Origin: Pagrus major
Taxonomy: Eukaryota; Chordata; Actinopteri; Spariformes; Sparidae
Direction of reading: 5' to 3'
NCBI RefSeq assembly: GCF_040436345.1
Contig: NC_133230.1
Span: 11,542,197 to 11,606,196, forward strand
DNA: 64,000 bases
Shown here in pieces: positions 60,201-64,000 of this stretch (positions within the stretch are counted from its first letter, which is position 1; the number at the start of each line of letters is the position of its first letter). The notes beneath the pieces are model-generated. The model made no database searches. It saw only the letters and a list, made by a program, of their open reading frames with translations, and was not told the DNA's origin. Both the position numbers and the translations under genes were made by a program.

Positions 60201-61274
60201 GTTGGATCCCAGCAGTGTTGACTTATTCATGCACAGTCACTTTTAAAATGTGGGGAGAGTGATTTGTGAGAGCGGTTGCCATGACGACGCAGCCAAAACA
60301 CACAGGCCCTGCCAGTCCAATAGCGTCTGTGTTTACAGAGGAGCGGTTCTGGCCCCAAACCTCCAGAGAAATCATGGTTTAAGGGGAAAAAATGATTTCT
60401 CACAGCAGTTTAACGTCAATGGAAACACAGACGTTTTAGATAAATGACAGATTGAGGCACATTCAGAGGGCAAAATAAGTAGACAAACACACATATCTGA
60501 TCACTTTGATTAATCAGGTTGAGCCTGTGAATGTTTGCCTAGTCACGGTTCATGTAATGGACAGGGTGATCGTGTCAGGCGGTGAGATAAAGCAGCAGTG
60601 ACAGACTGAAACACACACATGATCCTTTTCTTATTCAAACATCAACAAAAACGTGCTCTCTAGACTCCGGACCCTCAGTGTGAGACTAAGCCCATCAAAC
60701 ATGATCAAAAAAGGTTTAGATTATTCGTCATAGTCACATCTGAGAAGCTGAATTTTTGGCATCTTTGCCTCCAAAACTATTGAGGTAAGCCATTGATTAG
60801 ATCAACTAATCGATCAGCCATGTCAGCTATACAATCTCAGCAGCCTGTCATCACCGATAATACTCATATACAATATTATCTTCGTGCCAACTTCTGTAAA
60901 AGTGCAGTAAAAGTTAACCAACAACAACATAATAATAATAATAGTATTATTTGCTCAGTCTTCTTGGACGCCCACTTTGTCCCTCTGGGCTTGCTGTACT
61001 GCTGTATGGGTGGGGGCATGGAAAAGGTTAACAGCATCTCCATCAGCCCCTCCCAACCAGAGCCTCCTCCGGTTACAGGCGCTCAGACAGAGATGGAGAC
61101 AGCGGCGGAGCGCTCGCACCTACCTGCGCAGCACATTCGGCTGTACAGATGAGACCCCACTTCTCCGCAGCTCATTTCGTGAATGTAATTCGTTCGTCGA
61201 TAGTAAATGTCCCGCTCCAGGCCGCCGTACCAGGGCGGCACAGCGGCGTGCATCGCGTCCTCCGCTCCGGCCAT
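10824..61274 (-). CDS. plec: Plectin, 32 coding exons (complete)
   Basis: Plectin is a giant cytolinker that ties intermediate filaments to actin, hemidesmosomes, Z-discs and microtubules. Exons run from 61274-61124 (or alternative 50798-50690) through common exon 2 at 47591-47530 to the last exon ending at 10824. I checked every exon junction for phase; the total is 13,680 nt, 4,559 residues. Order: isoform-specific N terminus; two CH domains (exons 2-8, motifs [50 protein letters not shown]); plakin domain of spectrin repeats with SH3 (exons 9-30); coiled-coil rod (exon 31); six plakin repeat domains and a GSR-rich tail (exon 32). The exon number and the split into a rod exon and a plakin-repeat exon match mammalian PLEC. 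A 1-kb-scale internal candidate first exon lies at 36.3 kb. Teleosts can have two plec copies; I cannot tell which this is. Confidence 0.95.
17025..17755 (-). other. plec: plec intron between rod exon and last exon
   Basis: 731 bp, donor gtattttg and acceptor ccaaatag. AT-rich; I see no other feature. Confidence 0.7.
17756..21103 (-). CDS. plec: plec exon 31: coiled-coil rod
   Basis: A single 3,348-nt exon, 1,116 codons, phase 0-0, acceptor actaatacag, donor gtattttg. Almost pure heptad coiled coil rich in Glu, Lys, Ala, Gln and Leu, with recurring blocks such as EEAERLRKQ and AEEEAARQ. It mediates parallel dimerisation of plectin. Its size and single-exon nature match mammalian plectin exon 31, the exon skipped in rodless isoforms; its length divisible by three means skipping would keep the frame here too. 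The many plus-strand open frames over it are antisense shadows of the low-complexity coding sequence. Confidence 0.96.
21104..23693 (-). other. plec: plec intron 30
   Basis: 2.59 kb of AT-rich intron before the rod exon. No exon or clear repeat seen. Confidence 0.6.
23694..23792 (-). CDS. plec: plec exon 30 (end of plakin domain)
   Basis: 33 codons, [20 protein letters not shown] to RRLEDDE; closely matches the corresponding mammalian plectin segment before the rod. Phase 0-0. Confidence 0.93.
24283..24322. repeat. Perfect 18-bp palindrome with 4-nt loop
   Basis: 24283-24300 is exactly the reverse complement of 24305-24322, separated by CTAA. Lies in plec intron 29. Could form a hairpin in RNA or a cruciform in DNA. 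Confidence 0.85.
24963..25067 (-). CDS. plec: plec exon 29
   Basis: 35 codons starting [19 protein letters not shown] and ending DNIIQE; phase 0-0. Plakin domain spectrin repeat and linker. Confidence 0.93.
25157..25240 (-). CDS. plec: plec exon 28
   Basis: 28 codons, [20 protein letters not shown] to YIDSVK; helical spectrin-repeat segment. Phase 0-0. Confidence 0.93.
25590..25946 (-). CDS. plec: plec exon 27
   Basis: 119 codons including [34 protein letters not shown] and [20 protein letters not shown] large spectrin-repeat exon that matches plectin. Phase 0-0; donor gtaaagct. Confidence 0.94.
26035..26173 (-). CDS. plec: plec exon 26
   Basis: 139 nt, phase 2-0, encoding [20 protein letters not shown] and a [11 protein letters not shown] end. 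Spectrin repeat. Confidence 0.92.
26248..26426 (-). CDS. plec: plec exon 25
   Basis: 179 nt, phase 0-2. [20 protein letters not shown], then [20 protein letters not shown] and STVYLD. Spectrin repeat. Confidence 0.92.
26534..26691 (-). CDS. plec: plec exon 24
   Basis: 158 nt, phase 1-0. [40 protein letters not shown]. Strong match to the plectin spectrin-repeat segment. Confidence 0.93.
27189..27266. repeat. (AC)n microsatellite, about 39 units
   Basis: 78 bp of uninterrupted AC, in plec intron 23; on the transcript strand it reads (GT)n. Likely polymorphic. Confidence 0.95.
27503..27686 (-). CDS. plec: plec exon 23
   Basis: 184 nt, phase 0-1. [40 protein letters not shown]. Matches the plectin segment LELHYQ/FLRDSQD. 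Confidence 0.93.
27923..28152. repeat. Fold-back element with perfect 40-bp arms in plec intron 22
   Basis: 27923-27962 is the exact reverse complement of 28113-28152, with 150 bp between. Weaker mirrored similarity continues inward (CTTGAAAAGG against TTTTCAAAACC). A compact hairpin-type nonautonomous element. Confidence 0.8.
28335..28461 (-). CDS. plec: plec exon 22
   Basis: 127 nt, phase 2-0. [40 protein letters not shown]. Helix following the SH3 domain. Confidence 0.93.
28541..28695 (-). CDS. plec: plec exon 21 (SH3 core)
   Basis: 155 nt, phase 0-2. [40 protein letters not shown]. This is the SH3 domain inserted in the plakin domain, with the Trp of the SH3 core present and a typical VPS-CFLVPP end. 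Confidence 0.95.
28816..28968 (-). CDS. plec: plec exon 20
   Basis: 51 codons, phase 0-0. [31 protein letters not shown] and [10 protein letters not shown], the start of the SH3 fold. Confidence 0.94.
29510..29635 (-). CDS. plec: plec exon 19
   Basis: 42 codons, phase 0-0. [40 protein letters not shown]. Very close to the mammalian plectin RKYSCDRS region. Confidence 0.95.
29740..29835 (-). CDS. plec: plec exon 18
   Basis: 32 codons, phase 0-0. [32 protein letters not shown]; nearly invariant in plectins. Confidence 0.95.
29931..30035 (-). CDS. plec: plec exon 17
   Basis: 35 codons, phase 0-0. [35 protein letters not shown]. Confidence 0.94.
30143..30304 (-). CDS. plec: plec exon 16
   Basis: 54 codons, phase 0-0. 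[54 protein letters not shown]; diagnostic of the plakin domain. Confidence 0.95.
30714..31141. repeat. Interspersed repeat (AAGTACT/AGTAAAAGTA-rich), copy 1
   Basis: AAAGTA/AGTACTT-rich sequence with TATCTGATATTAAATGTACT and CTGCAAAGTAACTAGTAACT. The same motifs recur at about 32.12-32.55 kb, so it is a dispersed element of a type common in teleosts. It abuts plec exon 15. Confidence 0.55.
31146..31223 (-). CDS. plec: plec exon 15
   Basis: 26 codons, phase 0-0. [26 protein letters not shown]. Confidence 0.94.
31588..31954 (-). CDS. plec: plec exon 14
   Basis: 367 nt, phase 2-0. [20 protein letters not shown], then the MTQ repeat stretch, then [20 protein letters not shown] and [20 protein letters not shown]. 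The repeat stretch replaces a short ATQV-type linker in mammalian plectin. Confidence 0.95.
31822..31881. repeat. plec: Coding minisatellite: four 15-bp units in plec exon 14
   Basis: Four tandem 15-mers (GTGGACCTGAGTCAT twice, GGGGATCTGCGTCAT and a diverged fourth). They encode MTQ(I/V)(P/H) units, so copy changes keep the frame. Confidence 0.85.
32120..32550. repeat. Interspersed repeat (AAGTACT/AGTAAAAGTA-rich), copy 2
   Basis: Shares TATCTGATATTGAATGTACT and CTGCAAAGTAACTAGTAACT with the copy at 30.7-31.1 kb, in the same orientation. A partial third stretch follows to about 32.67 kb. Confidence 0.55.
32774..32928 (-). CDS. plec: plec exon 13
   Basis: 155 nt, phase 0-2. [40 protein letters not shown], then [11 protein letters not shown]. 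Confidence 0.95.
33035..33128 (-). CDS. plec: plec exon 12
   Basis: 94 nt, phase 2-0. [31 protein letters not shown]. It needs two preceding bases, which exon 11 supplies only if a GC donor is used. Confidence 0.94.
33797..33924 (-). CDS. plec: plec exon 11, ending at a GC donor
   Basis: 128 nt, phase 0-2. [42 protein letters not shown](R). The frame to exon 12 closes only at GAGAG|GCAAGC, a GC-AG intron; the usual GT is absent at this point. Confidence 0.93.
34869..34964 (-). CDS. plec: plec exon 10
   Basis: 32 codons, phase 0-0. [32 protein letters not shown]; nearly identical to mammalian plectin. Confidence 0.96.
35064..35183 (-). CDS. plec: plec exon 9 (start of plakin domain)
   Basis: 40 codons, phase 0-0. 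[40 protein letters not shown]. Confidence 0.96.
35296..35402 (-). CDS. plec: plec exon 8 (end of CH2)
   Basis: 107 nt, phase 1-0. [35 protein letters not shown]; the last CH2 helix and linker. Confidence 0.96.
35698..35813 (-). CDS. plec: plec exon 7 (CH2)
   Basis: 116 nt, phase 2-1. [38 protein letters not shown], typical of CH2. Confidence 0.96.
36307..36638 (-). CDS. plec: Candidate internal alternative first exon of plec
   Basis: A 110-codon frame from ATG at 36638, in intron 6, between the two CH2 exons. It encodes a basic start ([20 protein letters not shown]), an acidic Ser-rich middle ([20 protein letters not shown]) and [21 protein letters not shown] lies in frame upstream, as expected of a first exon. 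Two donors are possible: AAGT|GTATGA at 36307, in phase with exon 7, or CAA|GTGTAT at 36309, in phase with exon 9. The protein has balanced composition and GC-rich third positions, unlike surrounding intron. It would give a plectin without most of the actin-binding domain. Plectin genes are known for many alternative first exons; I cannot confirm transcription. Confidence 0.55.
36639..38056 (-). other. plec: plec intron 6, distal part
   Basis: No further exon seen. If the internal first exon is used, its promoter should lie in the first few hundred bases here. Confidence 0.4.
38057..38223 (-). CDS. plec: plec exon 6 (CH1-CH2 junction)
   Basis: 167 nt, phase 0-2. [55 protein letters not shown]. 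Confidence 0.96.
38224..41982 (-). other. plec: plec intron 5
   Basis: 3.76 kb. About 38.39-38.88 kb looks like a worn interspersed repeat (CATTGAGGTTCAGAATCT, then a GTCCTGGCCAAAACCGCAGC block, a teleost-type motif). Around 40.44-40.55 kb is a GC-richer segment with TGACTCAG and CTATTTAAG, perhaps an enhancer or promoter, but no first exon with a usable donor was found. Confidence 0.45.
41983..42075 (-). CDS. plec: plec exon 5 (CH1)
   Basis: 31 codons, phase 0-0. [31 protein letters not shown], the signature end of CH1. Confidence 0.97.
42206..42283 (-). CDS. plec: plec exon 4 (CH1)
   Basis: 26 codons, phase 0-0. [26 protein letters not shown]. Confidence 0.97.
42284..44043 (-). other. plec: plec intron 3
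   Basis: 1.76 kb. No exon, no clear repeat boundary; open frames at 43.4-43.8 kb lack coding character. Confidence 0.5.
44044..44133 (-). CDS. plec: plec exon 3 (CH1)
   Basis: 30 codons, phase 0-0. [30 protein letters not shown], the CH1 core with the conserved DLRDG motif. Confidence 0.97.
45964..46000. repeat. (CATCA)n pentanucleotide satellite, about 7 units
   Basis: Perfect tandem CATCA units in plec intron 2. Not a CRISPR: there are no spacers. Confidence 0.9.
46047..46356. mobile_element. MITE-like element with about 20-bp terminal inverted repeats
   Basis: The left end TTAAAGGTGCAATATGTAAG is mirrored by CTTACATATTGCACTTTCA at the right end, with one or two mismatches. About 310 bp, no coding capacity. 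A nonautonomous DNA transposon type frequent in teleost introns. Confidence 0.7.
47530..47591 (-). CDS. plec: plec exon 2 (common exon, start of CH1)
   Basis: 62 nt, phase 1-0. [20 protein letters not shown] followed by K. In plectin this exon receives the alternative first exons; both first exons found here end in phase 1 and restore the leading Asp codon. Confidence 0.97.
47653..47937 (+). mobile_element. LINE reverse-transcriptase C-terminal fragment
   Basis: Encodes [51 protein letters not shown] and [11 protein letters not shown]. These are hallmarks of the C-terminal end of non-LTR retrotransposon ORF2 proteins common in fish. It appears internally deleted after STIFF, and the coding part ends at a TAA after about 95 codons. 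Only 60 bp upstream of plec exon 2. Confidence 0.7.
47938..50689 (-). other. plec: plec intron 1, proximal part
   Basis: 2.75 kb. 49.77-50.05 kb contains GGGGTCGACCGATA and ATATCGGCCCTGATAATCAG, typical of a dispersed teleost DNA element. No other exon recognised. Confidence 0.4.
50690..50798 (-). CDS. plec: plec alternative first exon, proximal
   Basis: ATG at 50798-50796; 36 codons plus one base to the donor GAAAG|GTAGAG. Encodes [20 protein letters not shown] and [16 protein letters not shown]. Phase 1 matches exon 2, so the join reads ...HRK-DERDRVQ. With this exon the protein would be 4,545 residues. Which tissue uses it cannot be read from the sequence. Confidence 0.8.
50799..54408. 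other. plec: plec intron 1 between proximal first exon and provirus
   Basis: 3.6 kb without a convincing gene. A-rich tract at 53646-53669. Should contain the proximal promoter in its first few hundred bases; no TATA box identified. Confidence 0.4.
54409..54413. repeat. Target-site duplication, left copy (GTGGC)
   Basis: GTGGC immediately before the 5' LTR and again immediately after the 3' LTR at 58627-58631. Confidence 0.85.
54414..54675 (+). repeat. 5' LTR
   Basis: Starts TGTTATAAG and ends CTCCTGACA (TG...CA). Contains TATAAATAAAGG at 54518-54529, which holds both a TATA box and an AATAAA. 262 bp, the same as the 3' LTR; I found no difference by eye. Confidence 0.95.
54683..54721 (+). 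other. Primer-binding site: 39-nt complement of tRNA-Tyr
   Basis: Begins TGG (pairs with CCA) and continues TCCTTCGAGCCGGATTC and beyond. It complements the tRNA-Tyr(GUA) acceptor strand, T arm, variable loop and 3' anticodon stem as I remember that tRNA. Usual primer sites match 18 nt; this one matches through tRNA position 38. Confidence 0.8.
54722..54802 (+). pseudogene. RNase H C-terminal remnant of pol, with stop
   Basis: Frame reads [13 protein letters not shown], typical of the last helix of retroviral RNase H, then TGA at 54800-54802. It is in the same frame as the integrase region, so the TGA interrupts pol. The N-terminal side is joined directly to the tRNA complement. Confidence 0.75.
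54812..55996 (+). pseudogene. Integrase region of pol (open from first ATG after the stop)
   Basis: 394 codons. The zinc-binding motif is H61-x3-H65-x29-C95-x2-C98. The catalytic triad is D127-x57-D185-x35-E221 (MDF, SDNG, VERTNG), and a GPY motif (WDGPYQV) lies near the C terminus. Integrase joins viral DNA to the host chromosome. All key residues are present, but it lacks a normal Gag-Pol context and an in-frame TGA precedes it. The last 50 nt overlap the env frame. Confidence 0.85.
55947..58208 (+). CDS. env: Retroviral envelope glycoprotein (open frame)
   Basis: 753 codons from the first ATG. The functional start is more likely Met at 56142, followed by a hydrophobic signal peptide ([17 protein letters not shown]), which would give 688 residues. 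A splice-acceptor-like tacttgcag lies at about 56107-56115. Numbering from 55947: CYVC (SU CxxC) at 322-325, RPKR furin-type site at 536-539, CX6CC at 624-632, transmembrane segment about 682-706, and an acidic cytoplasmic tail. Many N-glycosylation sites. CxxC plus CX6CC marks a covalently linked SU-TM of gamma type. No internal stop or frameshift. Confidence 0.9.
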   Translation: MYVVIKTGKSQGSLLDSITHKVYTSGSTDLSGTVDPSRKTHRGCPQGLNPPYVLLAGDRPDRLQKMSWLLVWFSLSSLSIMGQGNRGYYNPRPSKLQRKLLKNPCNTTDNDTSRTTEQYYCYQRNNTKTLIVFERTYTIGGYSIPQWAGYVFYIDSSGLKQTHHWWGHVFAQTGSWSSSSYGWSGRAKKWKKWVKFTKVSDTLQLQLDTTSNPLSKPEPFGEYRDPECHGLTVCVWRPHATDPCNNMFLCPNLTNSAEPSQLPDVTSGPKSISQHIHQVSTHVSLEFGTANNPGIEFNEARDNSWYRALLEILSAGHVNESCYVCSLMPSTASESALIKPIPYSLNESLCILNGLGHRSAPAGNSANSRGEQDSYFQGWYKMNITATQCESFNHTPIRTTFTENQYRPVMTVPPQHIPKSFSLCFERKNNRADNIGVGESQHCNLTVTATCGSKWSISKCAVPGYGYRCNVSGHVVYCPSDDGGIMTTDGLYMCGNRLYSILPPHWQGRCGVIYLTPTIQLFSNLSYSTHHYPQYRPKREVTSYDNQHLMTSAGTKFLSGTLPWWGVVNNAHNIDKLHVRLENLTAIVSGGFAALTPWSAAVRTTLIQHQMALDLLLASQGGLCHIIGDLCCTYIPDISGNMTATVDHLNDLLASMKREDVFAGSGWDWWTWLSWDWRSKLLTLVTPVLAVIVLLCICTTCITPLIKKCISNLISINIQAALMQYSQLPLHDDAQDSADSTSDTSGDEAEDTV
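58356..58364 (+). other. Polypurine tract before the 3' LTR
   Basis: AGGAGGGAA immediately precedes the TG of the 3' LTR; the usual plus-strand primer. It is rather short. Confidence 0.6.
58365..58626 (+). repeat. 3' LTR
   Basis: 262 bp, TGTTATAAG to CTCCTGACA, apparently identical to the 5' LTR. Confidence 0.95.
58627..58631. repeat. Target-site duplication, right copy (GTGGC)
   Basis: Same five bases as 54409-54413. Confidence 0.85.
58690..58992. repeat. Widely distributed interspersed repeat (GCAGGATTACACAAAAACTA type)
   Basis: Contains GAGCAGGATTACACAAAAAC, CCACAAAACTTGGATGGAGG, AACTTTTGGTGCTGGTCCAG and, at its end, CTGCAGAGGTATGCAAG. I recognise this order of blocks from repeats in many fish genomes. 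No coding capacity. Confidence 0.5.
58993..61079. other. plec: plec intron 1 between provirus and distal first exon
   Basis: About 2.1 kb; open frames near 59.2-59.7 kb have no recognisable domain. Nothing else supported. Confidence 0.4.
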
Positions 61275-61560
61275 CCCGCTGTGTGTTTGCGCCGCGCGTA
61301 AACGCCCCCCGACTCGCGTTTTTCTCTCGCGCGTTACAGCCCCTCAAAAACTTTTCCCTCCTCTCTATCCGAGCCACATGGAGGAGAGAAAAAAAACACA
61401 GAGGCTCGTGTCAGATTGCACAGTCCTTGTCACAAGCCCAGCCCACTTTTGTTTTGTTTAGTGAGATGAGCCGGAGAGCTCTCCTGCTCCATCACGCTCT
61501 GTCGTCGCTGCCGTGCGTAATAACGAGTCGTGCCATTAAAGCGCGGCTGGGAGGGACATC
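61080..61560 (-). promoter_or_regulatory. plec: CpG-rich region around distal plec first exon
   Basis: CG dinucleotides are dense here (for example CGCCGCGCGTAAACGC and CTCGCGTTTTTCTCTCGCGC) compared with the AT-rich flanks. It covers the distal first exon and the sequence just upstream of its ATG, as expected of a CpG-island promoter. No TATA box seen. Confidence 0.5.
61124..61274 (-). CDS. plec: plec alternative first exon, distal
   Basis: ATG at 61274-61272; 50 codons plus one base to the donor GCGCAG|GTAGGTG. Encodes [40 protein letters not shown] and [10 protein letters not shown]. Phase 1 fits common exon 2 (D-E-R-D-R). It lies in a CpG-rich stretch. I do not recognise the isoform by name. 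Confidence 0.75.
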
Positions 61561-62980
61561 CCAGAAATACACAGACAGTGTGCAGTATGTACTGCTGAGG
61601 ACTACACGCTACGTCCCTATTTTAGCATGTGTGATGACTGGTGCCTCTCCCAGGATTACATAACCCTCCGGGTCCCTTAATGCACAACAGATTAATTGCA
61701 GGAACTCCTGGGAACACACTCATATGTAATATTTACAGCCAGCGAGAGACGCTCCTTTGTGTTGTCTCGCTGTAGGTTCACAGAAGGGCAAAGTGCAGCT
61801 TTGGCAGCGCGTTTGCAACGTTTGCCCGCCGGCGGTAAATCATCCTCTTCCCCCTCACACACACACAAAGCTATAACAGCTGTGGATCATAAATAACACA
61901 AACAGGGAAGTCTTGTTCTCTCACTTTCTTTGCGTAACGTGAAGAAATACTTCGCATTCACATGCAGGTATCAGCTTATTTTTCAAGTGAAGGCTGCAGA
62001 CAGTAAATACATTTTACGTCCCAGCAATTAAAAGTGTTTTATGAAGGAGGGGGAGTGGTTTCTGAAGTACAATCTGGCTATAAAAAAACACCAGCCAGGC
62101 TTGTTTGTAGACCAACTTCAGTTAAAGGAACATCTGGCACCTGTACATTTCTAGTCAGAAGAAGCTGAATAATGAAAATACTTGCTTTACTTCTTTTTTT
62201 TATGGTGCAGGGAATCAAATCCCCCTAAAATCTCATTCCAGTGACAAAGAGTATATTCCCGTACACACTTTGCACCGATGTATTAATGGATGCATTAAAA
62301 AATGTCTTGAGATATCTTGAGAAAGGTTTTTGGGACCATAATGCAGACCTTTTTTTTTACTAAATCAATCAATGTGGAGCTGGAATTCATCTTTTTCACT
62401 GGAATTGGACTTTGGGGAGAATTTGAATTCACACAACACAAAAAAACAGATTAAGCAAGTGGTTTGCTAATTAACTTCAACTCAAGAACTAAATGTTTAC
62501 AGTCTTTTTATGTGCTTTTTAAAGACAGATGTTCCTTTCAGGTAAGTGAAGTTACTATTCTAGTCAGAACGAGCTGAATGTTGCAAGAGTTGTGAACAGT
62601 GTGCATCTGTGCACACATGCTTTTCTTTAAATGTCTCCGTTGTTTGCCTTGAACTAATTATTTGGGAGTCTAGTTGAAAGGTAAATCATTACATTTAAGA
62701 CTTTGATCGTCAGTTTTAAAAGAACAGGCTTGCGTTTGAACAATATTCAAAGTAGGAGTGATAACTGGCACAACTTCCCATTGCTTAATCCTCTGGATCA
62801 AAGAAGTACTGTTCAAAACATTTAACTGTTACAGCAAAACACAAGCTGTGTTTGAGAGCAAGAGAACTGACTTCGGCATTAAAGAACATCGGTAAACACT
62901 AATAAAATAGTTAAATAACAATTGAATTTAAGCAATCTTTCAAATACACAGATTTCTTAATACATTTTTTGTCTTTAACC
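61561..62980. other. Upstream flank of plec
   Basis: No gene supported. AT-rich from 61.9 kb on. Confidence 0.4.
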
Positions 62981-62982
62981 GT

Positions 62983-63425
62983 TAAGGTGACCTATTATGT
63001 TTTTGTTCTATTTGTTCTTGTGCATGTTAAAGAGCTTGAAAGTGGAAAAGGTCAAAGTCCGCACCAACAGATGCTCCTCTCTCCCGGATAACACACTGCT
63101 CCTGAACACCTCGTCAGCACCACACCACACTACGTCACCATGTCACACATTTTTATAATTTATGTCTAGTTTGGCACTTAAGGATTGATTTAGCACAGCG
63201 GCTCTGTTGTTGCTAGCGGTGCTTGCTTTGGCGTGTGTGAGTCGACCAATCAGAGCAGAGTCGGTATTCAGGAGCTAGATTACAGAGGGGGAATACAATC
63301 CTGCTGCACCGGGCATCATGAGAAAATTGGTGTTTTTTGAGGATTTAAGCTTGTAAACCTATTCTAGTAGTAACCCAAAATAAAAGTATGGACCTGAAAA
63401 TGTGCAAAATATGTCTCCTTTCAAA
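62983..63425. mobile_element. MITE-like element, about 440 bp
   Basis: Left end AAGGTGACCTATTATG and right end CATATTTTG-type reverse complement (AAAATATGTCTCCTTT) form imperfect inverted termini. The inner right part (TGAGGATTTAAGCTTGTAAA) is a motif I know from nonautonomous DNA elements in fish. Confidence 0.5.
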
Positions 63426-64000
63426 TAATTAAAACTCAGACTGGTGGGGAAGAATGTGCTCAGTTGTTTGTTGTGGCAGTTGGTGCCAATTTTCCGAAAA
63501 GGAGCGATCCAGATTTTGTCACAAAGCGTGTCGAGGAGGAGACACGGTTGCTTTCACCCTCTGAAAGATTAGCACAGATGAGAGTTGGGCACACGGAGTA
63601 TTGTATGACAGAGTCACGGCTACGAGCAAGGTTAACCACCGTTGTGTTGAATGTTATATTAGCTATTGTGTAGGGCATGTAGGGGCACGGTGGCCATGCA
63701 TTGTTCTCTGATAAAAGCATGTTTTTTCACTTTTCAGTTAAAGCTGAGCGGGCAGCCCTCCTTCCTCAAGTCTGTCATTACTGCCACAGTGAGAGGAGAC
63801 AGGAAAAGTGAGTCACAGCTGCACACCACGAGCCAGAAACCTAAACCCAATCCTACTGTGTGCTGTACGAGGTTTAGCAGATACAGACACCAGTCTTAGG
63901 GCTCGTCCGTGAACACTGCTGCAGACTTGGGTGTGGCTTCCTAAACGGATCGGATATAGGCTGGTGATGTGAAGTGGATGAGGCGTTCTGATCTTCAGAG
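63426..64000. other. Right edge of window, unassigned
   Basis: Small open frames on both strands, no recognisable domain or splice structure. Confidence 0.3.

Noticed and set aside
61207..61663. Plus-strand open frames over the CpG-rich region
   Set aside because: High GC opens frames by chance; the minus-strand first exon explains the region better.

Overview
The window looks like a teleost fish nuclear genome, probably a spiny-rayed species. It holds a vertebrate plakin gene with compact introns, GT-AG splicing, teleost-type interspersed repeats, (AC)n satellites and an endogenous retrovirus. All splice sites, phases and lengths given here were read by eye.

Layout. (1) At 1-6.9 kb on the minus strand is an unusual gene that alternates a KMT5A-like SET domain (three exons) with a large exon encoding zinc-finger-like motifs plus a tyrosine-recombinase-like domain. 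SET, recombinase exon and second SET are followed by the start of another acidic/recombinase exon that runs off the left edge. All exon phases agree, so the modules can be spliced into one open frame of at least 1,027 codons. A cluster of CCAAT boxes (6.92-7.03 kb) sits at its upstream end. (2) At 7.0-10.8 kb lie intergenic sequence and the probable 3' UTR of plectin, with a fold-back element. (3) At 10.8-61.3 kb on the minus strand is an essentially complete plectin (plec) gene. I assembled 32 coding exons from a first exon through a two-CH actin-binding domain, the plakin domain with SH3, the 3.35-kb single-exon coiled-coil rod and the 6.2-kb last exon with six plakin repeats and a GSR tail. 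The phases close perfectly: 13,680 nt, 4,559 residues with the distal first exon. Two alternative first exons (50.7 and 61.1 kb) both end in phase 1 and fit common exon 2. A third candidate first exon inside the actin-binding-domain introns (36.3-36.6 kb) would give an isoform lacking most of that domain.

(4) At 54.41-58.63 kb, in plectin intron 1 and on the opposite strand, is a young gammaretrovirus-like provirus. Its two 262-bp LTRs look identical and are flanked by a 5-bp duplication. It keeps an integrase region and an open env, but gag, protease, RT and most of RNase H are deleted. The primer-binding site is a 39-nt complement of tRNA-Tyr that ends just before tRNA position 37 and is joined directly to the RNase H remnant, so the deletion probably arose during reverse transcription.

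(5) The rest is intron and upstream sequence with repeats: several MITE-like or fold-back elements, a LINE RT fragment beside exon 2, and simple repeats. The strongest candidates for something undescribed are the serial SET/recombinase gene, the provirus deletion junction and the internal plectin first exon.
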